From: Methylococcus mesophilus | Lineage (GTDB): Bacteria; Pseudomonadota; Gammaproteobacteria; Methylococcales; Methylococcaceae | Direction of reading: 5' to 3' | Assembly: GCF_026247885.1 (NCBI RefSeq) | Contig: NZ_CP110921.1 | Location: forward strand, 2,041,001 to 2,105,000 | DNA length: 64,000 nucleotides | Shown: positions 27,448-36,260 of the stretch, piece by piece | Layout: each line of letters starts with the position of its first letter | How positions within the stretch are numbered: position 1 is the first letter of the stretch | The notes under the pieces: model-generated | What the model saw: the letters and a program-made list of their open reading frames with translations, nothing else | Told to the model about the DNA's origin: nothing | The model's database searches: none | Made by a program: the position numbers and the translations under genes

Positions 27448-29205
27448 GTGAATTCCCACATCATCGTACGGACATTGGCAGCCTCCGCCCTGTCCGGCCT
27501 CTCCGTCATTCATGCCGCCCGTCTCAACGCGGCGCCTGGTCCCGCGGTTGCATCAGGCGGCGAACAAACCATTGCAGTCAAGGTCATCGCGATCAACGAC
27601 TTCCACGGCAATCTGCGGCCGCCCGGAAACCTGGTGCTGAACAATACCACCGTGGCCGCCGGCGGTGTCGCTCATCTCGCGGGGTACATCCGCAAACTCA
27701 GGGCCGCCAATCCGGACCACGTCCTGGTTTCCGCCGGCGATCTGATCGGCGCCAGCCCGCTGGTTTCCGCCAACTTCCAGGACGAGCCCACTATCGAGGC
27801 GATGAATCTGCTCGGCCTGGACTTCAACGCGGTGGGAAACCACGAATTCGACGAAGGCCGCGACGAGCTTCTGCGCATGCAGCGCGGCGGGTGCCATCCC
27901 GAACTGGAACGGGCGGACCGGTCCTGCCGGGAACAGGAACTCAGCCCGATGATCCGCTCGAAAGTCGGCCAGACTTTCAAGGGTGCCGAGTTCCGCTTCC
28001 TGGCCGCCAACGTCTTCGACCGAAAGAGCGGCGGAACGCTGTTCCCGGCGTACGGCATCAAGCAGTTCCACGGCCGGAAAATCGGCTTCATCGGCCTGAC
28101 CCTGAAAGCCACGCCAAACCTGGTCAAGCCGAGCGGCGTCAAGGACCTCGAATTTCGCGACGAAGCGGAAACCGTCAATGCCCTGGTTCCCGTCCTGCGC
28201 TCCCAGGGGATCGAAGCCATCATCGTGCTGATCCATGAAGGCGGACATCCCGGCGGCGGCCCGGACGGCTGCAGCGGCATCTCCGGACCGATCCTTGACA
28301 TCGTGCACCGGCTCGATCCGGAAGTCGACCTGGTCGTCAGTGGCCATACCCATGAGACCTACGCCTGCCGCCTGCCCAACGCCGCCGGCGAACCGGTGCT
28401 CGTCACCAGCGCCCACGACTACGGCCGCCTGGTCAGCGACATCGACCTGGTGCTGGATGCGAACACCGGCGAGGTCACTTCGGCGGCGGCACGCAATCTG
28501 GTGGTGAGCCGCGACGTCCAACCGGAGCCGCTGCTCGCCCGGCTGGTCGAGGATTACGGCCGGCTTTCCCGCCCGATCGAGGAGCGGATCGTCGGCCGCA
28601 TCACCGCGACCTTCAGCCGGACGCCCAACGATGCCGGCGAGTCCACCCTGGGGGACCTCATCGCCGACGCCCAGTTGGAAGCGACGCGCAGCCGCAAACA
28701 CGGTGCCGCCGCCATCGCCTTCATGAACAGCGGCGGCATGCGGGCGGATTTCTCCTATGCCCCCGCGAGGAAAGGACGGGTAAGCTACCGCGAGGCATTC
28801 GACGTCCAGCCGTTCGGTGGAACGCTGGTCACGATGACTCTGACGGGCGCTCAGATCGAGCAGCTCCTGGAGCAGCAGTTTCCGGGCTGCCCGAACGGCC
28901 AGCCGGCCAACCGGATTCTGCAGGTCTCCGCCGGCTTCGAATATGCGTGGAACGCCGGCGGGAAAGCCTGCGACAAGGTCGATCCGGCCTCCATCAGGCT
29001 CGGCGGCAAACCGGTCGCCGCCGGAACGACCTACCGGATCGCCACCAACAATTTCCTGGCCGACGGCGGCGACGGCTTCACGCTGTTCACCGAGGGCACG
29101 AAACGCATGGCCGCCGTGCCGGAGCTGTCGGCACTGGAGCGCTATTTCGTCCGGCACTCGCCGCTGACGCCGGGAGCGCCCCGCCGGATCACGCGCCTTC
29201 CCTGA
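27448..29205 (+). CDS. Secreted 5'-nucleotidase / 2',3'-cyclic phosphodiesterase family enzyme
   Basis: 585 residues, GTG start at 27448 with GGAG 6 bases upstream. A signal peptide (about 1-29) precedes a calcineurin-like metallophosphatase domain with the metal ligands in INDFHGN, AGDLIGAS, GNHEFDEG and SGHTHE. The C-terminal 5'-nucleotidase domain carries NSGGMRADF, FGGTLVTM and a Gly/Asp-rich NNFLADGGDGF, which binds the nucleoside. It probably salvages phosphate or nucleosides in the periplasm. It is divergent from the P-type ATPase operon. Confidence 0.92.
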   Translation: MNSHIIVRTLAASALSGLSVIHAARLNAAPGPAVASGGEQTIAVKVIAINDFHGNLRPPGNLVLNNTTVAAGGVAHLAGYIRKLRAANPDHVLVSAGDLIGASPLVSANFQDEPTIEAMNLLGLDFNAVGNHEFDEGRDELLRMQRGGCHPELERADRSCREQELSPMIRSKVGQTFKGAEFRFLAANVFDRKSGGTLFPAYGIKQFHGRKIGFIGLTLKATPNLVKPSGVKDLEFRDEAETVNALVPVLRSQGIEAIIVLIHEGGHPGGGPDGCSGISGPILDIVHRLDPEVDLVVSGHTHETYACRLPNAAGEPVLVTSAHDYGRLVSDIDLVLDANTGEVTSAAARNLVVSRDVQPEPLLARLVEDYGRLSRPIEERIVGRITATFSRTPNDAGESTLGDLIADAQLEATRSRKHGAAAIAFMNSGGMRADFSYAPARKGRVSYREAFDVQPFGGTLVTMTLTGAQIEQLLEQQFPGCPNGQPANRILQVSAGFEYAWNAGGKACDKVDPASIRLGGKPVAAGTTYRIATNNFLADGGDGFTLFTEGTKRMAAVPELSALERYFVRHSPLTPGAPRRITRLP

Positions 29206-29220
29206 GCTGGCGGCCGCGAA

Positions 29221-30162
29221 TCATTCTATGCCGTATTTCTGAATACGGTAGTTGAGCTGGTCGCGGGTGAGGCCGAGCAGCTTGGCGGCGCGGGTCCGGT
29301 TGCCGCTGGTCCGCTGCAGCGCCTGACGGATGAAATCGATCTCCATCCGCTCCAGCTCGAATCCTTCGTCCGGAAGCATGAACAAGGGCATGGCCCGCGG
29401 CACGGAGCGGAGGGCTTCTTCCGGGAGGTCCCGCTCTTCGATCACCCGTCCGGGCATCAGGATGGCCAGGCGTTCGCAGAAATTCCGCAACTCCCGGATG
29501 TTTCCCGGCCAGGGGTAACCGTTCAGACGCCGCACCGCCTCCCGACCGAACACCGCCGGGGGGATAGCATAGGTCTGCGCGAAATGGCACATGAAGTGGT
29601 GCAGAAGCAGTCCGACATCGCCACCGCGCTCGCGCAAGGGAGGGATTTCGAGCGGAACCACGCTCAGCCGATAGTAGAGGTCGCGGCGGAAGTCGCCGGC
29701 CTCGATCTTGCCCGCCAGGTTCGCATTGGTCGCCGCGATGATGCGGACGTCCACCCGCTGCGGCGCACGCGCGCCGACCGGCTGGATTTCCCCGGAATCC
29801 AGGAACCTCAGGAGCTTGGCCTGCACCGGCAGAGGCAGCGAATTGATCTCGTCCAGGAACAGGGTACCGCCGTCCGCGGTCTCGAGCCGGCCGGGGAAAT
29901 CCGACACCGCACCCGTGAAAGCCCCGCGGCGATGGCCGAACAGCTCCGACTCGGCGACCGATGCCGGAATCGCGGCGCAGTTGAGCGTAACGAATGGTCT
30001 TTCGGCGCGCAGGCTTTGGCTTTGCAGCGCCTGGGCCAAGAGCTCCTTGCCAGTACCGGTTTCGCCCACGATGAGGACGGTCACGTCGGTCGCCGCCACC
30101 AGCCGGGCGCTACGGACGAGCGCCTCGAAACCGGGGGACTGGCCGATGAGCACTTCGAACAT
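29221..30162 (-). CDS. Sigma-54 activator without an N-terminal receiver
   Basis: About 313 residues. The AAA+ domain begins almost at the N-terminus: GETGTGKE (Walker A), ELFGHRRGAFTGA (sigma-54 contact loop), GGTLFLDEI (Walker B) and YYRLSVVPL. A Fis-type helix-turn-helix closes the protein (NRTRAAKLLGLTRDQLNYR). There is no receiver, GAF or PAS domain, as in PspF, so activity must be controlled by a separate protein or by expression. ATG 30162 is chosen (an in-frame GTG lies at 30168) with GGAAAA upstream. It is divergent from an operon that has a -24/-12 promoter. Confidence 0.93.
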   Translation of the reverse strand: MFEVLIGQSPGFEALVRSARLVAATDVTVLIVGETGTGKELLAQALQSQSLRAERPFVTLNCAAIPASVAESELFGHRRGAFTGAVSDFPGRLETADGGTLFLDEINSLPLPVQAKLLRFLDSGEIQPVGARAPQRVDVRIIAATNANLAGKIEAGDFRRDLYYRLSVVPLEIPPLRERGGDVGLLLHHFMCHFAQTYAIPPAVFGREAVRRLNGYPWPGNIRELRNFCERLAILMPGRVIEERDLPEEALRSVPRAMPLFMLPDEGFELERMEIDFIRQALQRTSGNRTRAAKLLGLTRDQLNYRIQKYGIE

Positions 30163-30428
30163 GGACACTTTTCCTTTTTCTTTTCCCGCCAGCGATCAAG
30201 CCCGTCTCGACCGCGCGCGCCGCGCACTCCGAAGCATCAGTTGTGCCATAAGGGGAAATCCGTGCTTCCGTCTTCGATGTCTCGTAGTCTCGCCCCCTCC
30301 GCCCCGGCCCGGCGGTCGTGCCCTCCGGTGCCCGGACTGAACTGAGTGATTCGCCGCACTGATTGAGTTATTTCACACAGGATTAAGCAGCCCTGCCCGC
30401 AGAAGTCCGGAATTCCGACACCCGGCCC

Positions 30429-30444
30429 TTGGCCTGCATATTGC
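30429..30444 (+). promoter_or_regulatory. Sigma-54 (-24/-12) promoter
   Basis: TTGGCCTGCATATTGC, with GG at 30431-30432 and GC at 30443-30444 separated by exactly 10 bases, close to the TGGCAC-N5-TTGC consensus. It lies 52 bases before the ATG at 30497 and beside the divergent gene for a sigma-54 activator. The intergenic stretch 30163-30428 probably holds activator-binding sites, but I could not define a palindrome there. Confidence 0.8.
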
Positions 30445-30496
30445 GTACGTCAGAACTGGATAATATTTTCCCGATCACTCTCGTCATGAGGACACG

Positions 30497-31237
30497 ATGA
30501 CCTACCGCAAGCTGCTGACTTCGATGACGGTCGCCGCCGGCATCGCCGGCAATGCCCTGGCCGGCGACATCTACCCGAGCTATGGCATCCAATACGCCGC
30601 CAAGCTGGTTTTCGACAAAAAGGACACCAAGACCGGCGCGGCCGCCGCCTCCCTTCATTCCGGGCAGACCTTCAACACGCCGAATGACGACGGCAACGCG
30701 ACGATGATTCCGCAAACCAAGTCGATGGCATACTGCGATCCGGCCGTGACGCCCGCCGGCTACGAAACCAACGGCTGCTACGGCTGGGGCATGAACGCCA
30801 ACTGGTATCTGATCGACCTGAGCAAACTCAAGGGCCAAGGCCTGGGCGCCGTGTGGGTCACCGTCAGCGTTGCACGCTATGCGGGCAGCGATCCGGCAAA
30901 CAACGACATCATCCCGGCCCTAACGGTCTACCGCGGCAACCAGACGCTGGGACCGCACATGCATTGGTATCCGAGCGAACTCCAGGGGATGCCGGAATTC
31001 TGGGGCTGGCTGCTGCAGCGCGACACCTTCATCAAGGGCGATCTGTTCAGCTACGACAGCGCCTACGCAACGACCTCGCAAGACCTCGCTTCAGTCATGG
31101 GGAAATTCAAGCTCAAGGGTGCTACCCAGGACTACCTGACGGTCGCAGTGGGTGGCGACGCCAAGGATCCCAACACCAAACATAGCGTCAATTACCAGCT
31201 GACCGTCGACGTAAAACAGAAGCAGCCGGCGCAGTAA
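30497..31237 (+). CDS. Secreted protein, paralogue 1, in a corA/mopE-like position
   Basis: 246 residues. ATG preceded by GAGG; the signal peptide ends at NALAGD (about 22). The mature protein is about 45% identical by eye to the next gene product, with shared blocks CYGWGM, WYLIDLSKLKGQGL, and HMHWYPSELQ followed by FWGWLL. No haem motif. Position (before a dihaem SACCP-type peroxidase, behind a sigma-54 promoter) parallels the copper-repressed corA-corB and mopE-SACCP pairs of methanotrophs. The Trp/His-rich segment could bind copper, but homology to CorA or MopE is not established from sequence alone. Confidence 0.75.
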   Translation: MTYRKLLTSMTVAAGIAGNALAGDIYPSYGIQYAAKLVFDKKDTKTGAAAASLHSGQTFNTPNDDGNATMIPQTKSMAYCDPAVTPAGYETNGCYGWGMNANWYLIDLSKLKGQGLGAVWVTVSVARYAGSDPANNDIIPALTVYRGNQTLGPHMHWYPSELQGMPEFWGWLLQRDTFIKGDLFSYDSAYATTSQDLASVMGKFKLKGATQDYLTVAVGGDAKDPNTKHSVNYQLTVDVKQKQPAQ

Positions 31238-31301
31238 CACCGCTCGCGCCGCGAACCCGGCCGTTCGATACCTTTCAAGTCCGACCCGTTTAGGATTCAC
31301 G

Positions 31302-32171
31302 ATGAAAAGAATTTTCACCGCCCTGGCCCTGGGGCTCGTCTACGCCGCGACCCCGGCGGGAGCCGTCGATATCGTCCCCGCCGAAGGCATCACCTACGCC
31401 GCAAAGTTCGTCTTTCAGAAAAGTGACACCAAGAAAGGCTCACCCGCGCTCTCGGTTTATTCCGGCCAGACCATCAGCACCCCTGGCGACGGCGGCTCGC
31501 CCGCGAGCATCCCGACCACCAAGTCCATGGCCTGGTGCGACCCTAACGTTGGCCCGCCGCCCGGGGCGATCGACGGCACCTGCTACGGCTGGGCCATGCA
31601 TTCGCAGTGGTTCCTCATCGATCTCAGTGGCCTGAAGGCACAGGGCTTGACCAAGCTCAACGTCACCATCAACGCCAAGCGCTACATCGGCGCGGATGCG
31701 GCAAAAAGCGACCTGATCCCTGCGATCACCGTCTGGCGCGGCAACCAGACCCAGGGCCCGCTCATGCACTGGTATCCGAGCCAGTTCCAGGCGACCCCGC
31801 CGTTCTGGGGCTGGCTGCTCACCCCGTGGACCAGCAAAACGAACCCTGGCTACATGTCGGCTTACAAGGTCGGACCGCAGACCGTGGCCAGCGTCAGCGG
31901 CCCTCTGACACTCAAGGGCAGGAAGGAAGACTGGCTGACCGTGGCCGTGGGTGGCGATGCCAAGCACGACGATGCCAGCCAGAAACACGACGTCTATTTC
32001 CAGCTCGAGGTGGACGTCAAGCAGGCCAGCAGTAGCGGCGGCGGCGGCCAAGTGATCGATCCCAACGGCTGCATCGTCGGCAAGACCTGCTGGCATCCGC
32101 CGATGAACCATTGCATGTCGGAGGATCTGTGCAACCTGCCGCAGTATCAAGGCCAGTGCCAGTGCTACTGA
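31302..32171 (+). CDS. Secreted protein, paralogue 2, with Cys-rich tail
   Basis: 289 residues, ATG 31302 with AGGA upstream. The signal peptide ends near PAGAVD (about 23). It shares the core of paralogue 1 (CYGWAM, WFLIDLSGLKAQGL, LMHWYPSQFQ, FWGWLL, TVAVGGDAK). It adds a Gly/Ser linker and a ~40-residue tail with six cysteines (CIVGKTCWHPPMNHC and QGQCQCY) that paralogue 1 lacks. The tail could fold through disulphides or bind metal. It sits 64 bases after its paralogue and is probably in the same sigma-54-driven operon. Confidence 0.75.
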   Translation: MKRIFTALALGLVYAATPAGAVDIVPAEGITYAAKFVFQKSDTKKGSPALSVYSGQTISTPGDGGSPASIPTTKSMAWCDPNVGPPPGAIDGTCYGWAMHSQWFLIDLSGLKAQGLTKLNVTINAKRYIGADAAKSDLIPAITVWRGNQTQGPLMHWYPSQFQATPPFWGWLLTPWTSKTNPGYMSAYKVGPQTVASVSGPLTLKGRKEDWLTVAVGGDAKHDDASQKHDVYFQLEVDVKQASSSGGGGQVIDPNGCIVGKTCWHPPMNHCMSEDLCNLPQYQGQCQCY

Positions 32172-32357
32172 GACCGTAGGTTTTCGGGATACACGGACGT
32201 ATCCCGCCTTGAGATGCGGCCCGCCGCGTCCTCCAGACAGGCAGGAATAAGCCTGAACCCCACCACCCGGACCAACCGGCCCGATCCGGGCCATTCCCGG
32301 CCGCCTGCGCGCATCGAGCCCGCCGGACGGTCTGTCCGCTACCGACGGTACAACGCC

Positions 32358-34433
32358 ATGCTTTCATCCTCTCGACACCTTGCCTCGCTCGCCGCCGCCC
32401 TGGTGCTGGCAGCGGCGCTGAACACCGCCTTTTTCGACGAACCCGTGCCGGATTCTCCGATGCTCGGCAACGGGGACGTTGCCGCCCTCCGTTCCGTCAT
32501 GGACCGATGGACAACCCGGCACGAGCAGCGGGGCGACGCGGAGACACTGAAGGTTTCTCTGGTCCATTCCCCCGCGCTCTCGGCCGGCAGGACGCAGGGC
32601 CGCGGCGAACTGCGCCTCAACTTGCTGACGGGCGCCCTGGAGGTGAAGGCGCGCGGCTTGCCGACGGAGGGAAATTACGAGGTCTGGCTGGCGGACAACC
32701 GCGGCGGCACCAGCCGGGCGGTGAAGCCCGAGGAAGGCGATCGCCTGATCGGGCTCGGCACGCTGACGCGGACGGATGACGGATTGGCGGTGCTGCGCAC
32801 CACTCTCGAACGGGAATCGCTCGCCGGCTTCGAGCTGGACCAGGCCATCATCGCCCGCAGCGGGGAAACGCCGGAACGCGGCGGCATCCTGTTCGGCGCG
32901 CCGAATCTCATGCAGCGCACCTATTTTTCCTCCCAGCCATGGAGCTTGACGGCGAGGGGAGAGGAGCCGGGTCGAGACTCCGGCTCCGCCCTGCCGTTCG
33001 CCTTCGTGCTGCCGAAGGCCGCGGTCGCGGAAACTTCGGCGACGGACGCGGCCGGCCTGGAACAACTCATCGCCCGCGGCCGGCAAATCTTCGTCGAGGA
33101 AACCTTCGACGGCAACGGCCGCACCTGCGCAACCTGCCACCGCCCGGAAAACAACCACACCATCGATCCGCGCTACATCGCCAAGCTGCCCCCCTCCGAC
33201 CCGCTGTTCGTCGCCGAGTACAACCCGGATCTCAAGGAACTGGAGAAACCCGCCCTGCTGCGGCAGATGGGCCTGATCCTGGCCAACGTCGACGGCTTCG
33301 ACAAACCGGGGGTCATGCGCAGCGTCCCCTATCTGCTGGGGCTTGCCACGTCCATGGAGGTCGAGGTCTGCGCCGAGCACGGCGGCAAGGGCGAATTCTG
33401 CGAAGACGAGGCCTACGCCCATGCCCTGGGCTGGTCCGGCGACGGCTCGCCGGGCACCGGTTCGCTGCGGGAATTCGCCCTGGGCGCCATCACCCAGCAC
33501 ATGCCGAAGACCCTCAACCGGGTTCCGCAGGTCGATTTCCGGCTTCCCACGGACGAGGAATTGACGGCACTCGAAGCCTACATGCTGTCCTTGGGCCGCA
33601 GCGAAGACATCGACCTTTCCAGGCTCAGCTTCAATTCCCCGCTGGTCCAGCAAGGCAAGCTGCTGTTCGACGTCAAGGAGAACCCCGTGCGGAACGGAGA
33701 AGTGATCCTGGGAGAAACCGCGAACTGCAACGGCTGCCACCAGAACGCCGGAGCCAACAGCTCTACCACCAAGGCCAACCCGACCCGGAACACGGGGGTG
33801 GAAAACATGCGCAACCCGCCCTCATTCCTGCTCGATCCGAAGCTGGCCGTCGATGGGGGCTTCGGCAAGGAAGAGCAGGTCAGTTGCGGCTTCAGCCAGG
33901 ACGATACCTGTTACGGCACCGGCCGCTTCAACGTCCCGCCGCTGATCGAGGCCGCCGACACCGCACCGTTCTTCCACAACAACGGCGTGAACACGCTGGA
34001 AGAAGCGATCGCCTCCTACAACGGGGATTCCTTCAACCTCTCGCCGGGCGCGAAGACCTCGTCCGGCAAAGACCGGCGGGTCAAGCTCGAATCGTCGCAG
34101 GTGACCGCCATCGCGCTGTTCCTGCGAACCTTGAACGCCATTGAAAACATCCGCAGTTCCAACAGCCTGTCCAGGAAATCCATGGATTTGCACGGCAAGA
34201 ACGCCAAGGAAACGCTGAAACTCGCCATGGCCGACACGGAGGATGCCATCGAAGTGCTCCAGGGCGGGATGCTGCTCCCCTACCCCGAAGCCCTGGCCCG
34301 GCTGGAGGAGGCGCTGGCCCTGGAAAAAAAGGCGCTCCACACCGACCTCGGCCCCATGCGGAACCTGCGCCTGCACAAGGCGATCGCCCTCAAGCTGCAG
34401 GCCAAGGCGTTGATGGTGACGGAGCAGCCTTGA
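32358..34433 (+). CDS. Dihaem cytochrome c peroxidase-like surface protein (SACCP/CorB type)
   Basis: 691 residues. The N-terminal hydrophobic segment (about 8-24) is a signal or anchor. Residues about 60-200 form an extra beta-rich domain (GRGELRLNLLTGALEVKA), then a bacterial cytochrome c peroxidase/MauG-like region with two haem sites: CATCH (257-261) and CNGCH (457-461). C-terminal residues beyond about 600 are helical. Size and layout fit the surface-associated cytochrome c peroxidases of Methylococcus-type methanotrophs, encoded beside copper-repressed surface proteins. Whether it is a peroxidase or a MauG-like oxidant (for example of Trp in the neighbouring proteins) is open. No clear ribosome site before ATG 32358. 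Confidence 0.85.
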   Translation: MLSSSRHLASLAAALVLAAALNTAFFDEPVPDSPMLGNGDVAALRSVMDRWTTRHEQRGDAETLKVSLVHSPALSAGRTQGRGELRLNLLTGALEVKARGLPTEGNYEVWLADNRGGTSRAVKPEEGDRLIGLGTLTRTDDGLAVLRTTLERESLAGFELDQAIIARSGETPERGGILFGAPNLMQRTYFSSQPWSLTARGEEPGRDSGSALPFAFVLPKAAVAETSATDAAGLEQLIARGRQIFVEETFDGNGRTCATCHRPENNHTIDPRYIAKLPPSDPLFVAEYNPDLKELEKPALLRQMGLILANVDGFDKPGVMRSVPYLLGLATSMEVEVCAEHGGKGEFCEDEAYAHALGWSGDGSPGTGSLREFALGAITQHMPKTLNRVPQVDFRLPTDEELTALEAYMLSLGRSEDIDLSRLSFNSPLVQQGKLLFDVKENPVRNGEVILGETANCNGCHQNAGANSSTTKANPTRNTGVENMRNPPSFLLDPKLAVDGGFGKEEQVSCGFSQDDTCYGTGRFNVPPLIEAADTAPFFHNNGVNTLEEAIASYNGDSFNLSPGAKTSSGKDRRVKLESSQVTAIALFLRTLNAIENIRSSNSLSRKSMDLHGKNAKETLKLAMADTEDAIEVLQGGMLLPYPEALARLEEALALEKKALHTDLGPMRNLRLHKAIALKLQAKALMVTEQP

Positions 34434-34500
34434 GGATTAGCCCAGAGGATGAAAGTGCGGTTGGGGCACGGTCGGCATACCCTTGCATTTCAAGGGGAGC

Positions 34501-34533
34501 GTAGGGTGGATAAGCGAAGCGCATCCACCCTAT
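34501..34533. repeat. REP palindrome, left copy
   Basis: A palindromic unit whose arms GGGTGGAT and ATCCACCC enclose AAGCGAAGCGC. The first 29 bases recur in inverted orientation at 35106-35134. The pair brackets a broken REP-associated transposase, as is typical for these elements. Confidence 0.85.
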
Positions 34534-34574
34534 CCCAACAACGCATAGAATCCGGCGATGCTCCCTCGTCCCCG

Positions 34575-35093
34575 TCATTCCAACTCCAAACCCGCAATGT
34601 GTGTCGGCTCGTCGCTGCCCCACGCCGGTTCATACCAGCCTTTTGCCACCGCCTTCTTGAAACTGGACCAGGGCCAATCGATCGGCCGTCGAACCAGACC
34701 ATGTTTGACCGGGTTGTAATGGACGTAATCCATGTGCCGGCGCCAATCTTCTTCGTCACGGATGACATGTTCCCAGAATCGGCGCTGCTATACCGGGCGT
34801 TCGTTTCGGGGATTGGTGACCGGGTCTAACTGCCGCGATGCGGCTTTCTTGATCTCCCGCCAGCGTCCTGAATAGTCGTCATCTCCTGTCGGCAAGCGTC
34901 AGATGCAATGGAGGTGATCCGGCACGACGACGATGGCTTCGATCTCGAAGGGGCGGCCGGTTTTCACCTTCGAAAATGCGGCCCTCAGGATTTGGATGGC
35001 AGACTCATCGGCGAAATACGGCGTTCTGTCGTGCGTGACCACCGTGAAGAAGAAGTTTCCTCCGGTGATTTTGGCTCTTCGGTAGTTGCTCAT
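34575..35093 (-). pseudogene. Decayed REP-associated tyrosine transposase (RAYT)
   Basis: Begins MSNYRRAKITGGNFFFTV and reaches the HUH-like PDHLHC motif, then meets an in-frame TGA (34899-34901). Reading on with a one-base shift at TGG-ACG, and another just after, restores RAYT sequence (DYSGRWREIKKA), interrupted by a TAG, then WEHVIRDEEDW, the catalytic-tyrosine region YVHYNPVKHG and PWSSFKKAV, to a stop at 34575. Two frameshifts plus a nonsense codon make it non-functional. Intact RAYTs mobilise flanking REP palindromes, which are present here on both sides. Confidence 0.88.
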
Positions 35094-35105
35094 CGGTGTT
35101 TGTTT

Positions 35106-35134
35106 GGTGGATGCGCTTCGCTTATCCACCCTAC
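35106..35134. repeat. REP palindrome, right copy (inverted)
   Basis: GGTGGATGCGCTTCGCTTAT and following, the reverse complement of 34501-34529. Together with the left copy it encloses the RAYT pseudogene; the pair would be a two-REP (BIME-like) mobile unit. Confidence 0.85.
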
Positions 35135-35164
35135 CTGCTGACCGGCGAGTAGTTGCAGCGGCGC

Positions 35165-35575
35165 TTATTCCTGAACCGTCGCCAGGGACAGCCGGTTGAC
35201 TCCGGCCTTGTGGGCGGTGGCCAGCACCTTGGCCACGACGGCATAGGACACCGCCTGGTCGGCATGGACGATGTACAGGCCTTCCGGATTCTGCTGCACC
35301 GCTTCCCGGAGCTTGGCCTCCAACTGCGCCAGGTCGGCGATCTCGGTCTTGTCCAGCACGATGCGTCCCTGGGCGTCGATGCCGATCGGGGTGGACTTGT
35401 TGTCGTCCGAGGCGGCCACCGCCCCGGTCTTGGGCAGGTTGACGTTCATGCTCTGGGTCAGCAGCGGCGCCGTCACCAGGAACACGATCACCAGCACCAG
35501 CATGACGTCGACCAGCGGAGTGACGTTGATCTCGCTCATCACTTCGTCGTTGTCGCCCCCGGTTTTCATGGCCAT
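35165..35575 (-). CDS. exbD: ExbD/TolR-family biopolymer transport protein
   Basis: 136 residues. One N-terminal membrane helix (LVDVMLVLVIVFLVTAP) carries the proton-path aspartate in NVTPLVDVMLV. The periplasmic domain follows (GLYIVHADQAVSYA). It converts proton-motive force to TonB energy with ExbB and TonB. It follows exbB by 11 bases, has GGAG before the ATG, and is the last gene of the receptor-tonB-exbB-exbD group. Starts at residue 1 or 3 are equally possible. Confidence 0.92.
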   Translation of the reverse strand: MAMKTGGDNDEVMSEINVTPLVDVMLVLVIVFLVTAPLLTQSMNVNLPKTGAVAASDDNKSTPIGIDAQGRIVLDKTEIADLAQLEAKLREAVQQNPEGLYIVHADQAVSYAVVAKVLATAHKAGVNRLSLATVQE

Positions 35576-35586
35576 GGCGGTCTCCT

Positions 35587-36243
35587 TCAGCGGTTGGCGG
35601 TTTCGGCGCTGACCAGGTGCAGGAAGTCTTCGGCGAAGATTTCCAGCGCCTGCTGCCGGCGGCGCGATTGCCGCATCAGAAAGTTGTAGGCCAGCACGGC
35701 GGGCACCGCGACGGCGATGCCGATGGCGGTGGCGATCAGCGCCTCGCCGATCGGGCCGGCCACCACTTCCAGGCTGGCCTTGCCGCTTTTGCTGATGTCC
35801 TGCAGGGCATGCATGATGCCCCAGACGGTCCCGAACAGCCCCACGAAAGGCGCCGTCGACCCGATGCTCGCCAGTACCGTGAGCCCCAGATCCGACAGGC
35901 GGGACTCGCGCTCCAGTTGCCGCTTGAGCTTCCGCTCCAGGGTCGCCACCAGATCCCCGCGGTGCTTCAGGCTGGGGGCGCCGTTCCCGTTGCCGCTGTC
36001 GAACACCTGGAAACCCGCCGTCGCCAGCCTGTGCAAGGGACAGATGCCGGCCTCCCCCATCCTCAGCCGCGCCTCATCGAGCGTGGCCGCACTCCAGAAT
36101 TTCTCCTCGAACAGGCGGTTGCCTACGGCATGCCGCCAATATTGCCCCCCTTTCAGCAGGATGACGGTCCAGGTCAGGACGGAAAACGAGATCAGCACCC
36201 AAAGGGTGACGTTGATGATGAGGGTGGAAGTATCGGTGACCAT
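35587..36243 (-). CDS. exbB: ExbB/TolQ-family proton channel
   Basis: 218 residues, ATG 36243. Three membrane helices: about 8-29, 123-150 and 163-188. The MotA/TolQ/ExbB signature GSTAPFVGLFGTVWGIM is at 128-144, and GPIGEALIATAIGIAVAVPA at 163-182. It energises TonB with ExbD. A longer in-frame reading exists upstream but runs through tonB and is not homologous. Gene order (tonB, exbB, exbD on one strand) shows a dedicated system. Confidence 0.93.
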   Translation of the reverse strand: MVTDTSTLIINVTLWVLISFSVLTWTVILLKGGQYWRHAVGNRLFEEKFWSAATLDEARLRMGEAGICPLHRLATAGFQVFDSGNGNGAPSLKHRGDLVATLERKLKRQLERESRLSDLGLTVLASIGSTAPFVGLFGTVWGIMHALQDISKSGKASLEVVAGPIGEALIATAIGIAVAVPAVLAYNFLMRQSRRRQQALEIFAEDFLHLVSAETANR

Positions 36244-36260
36244 GATTCCTGCCAGTGCTG

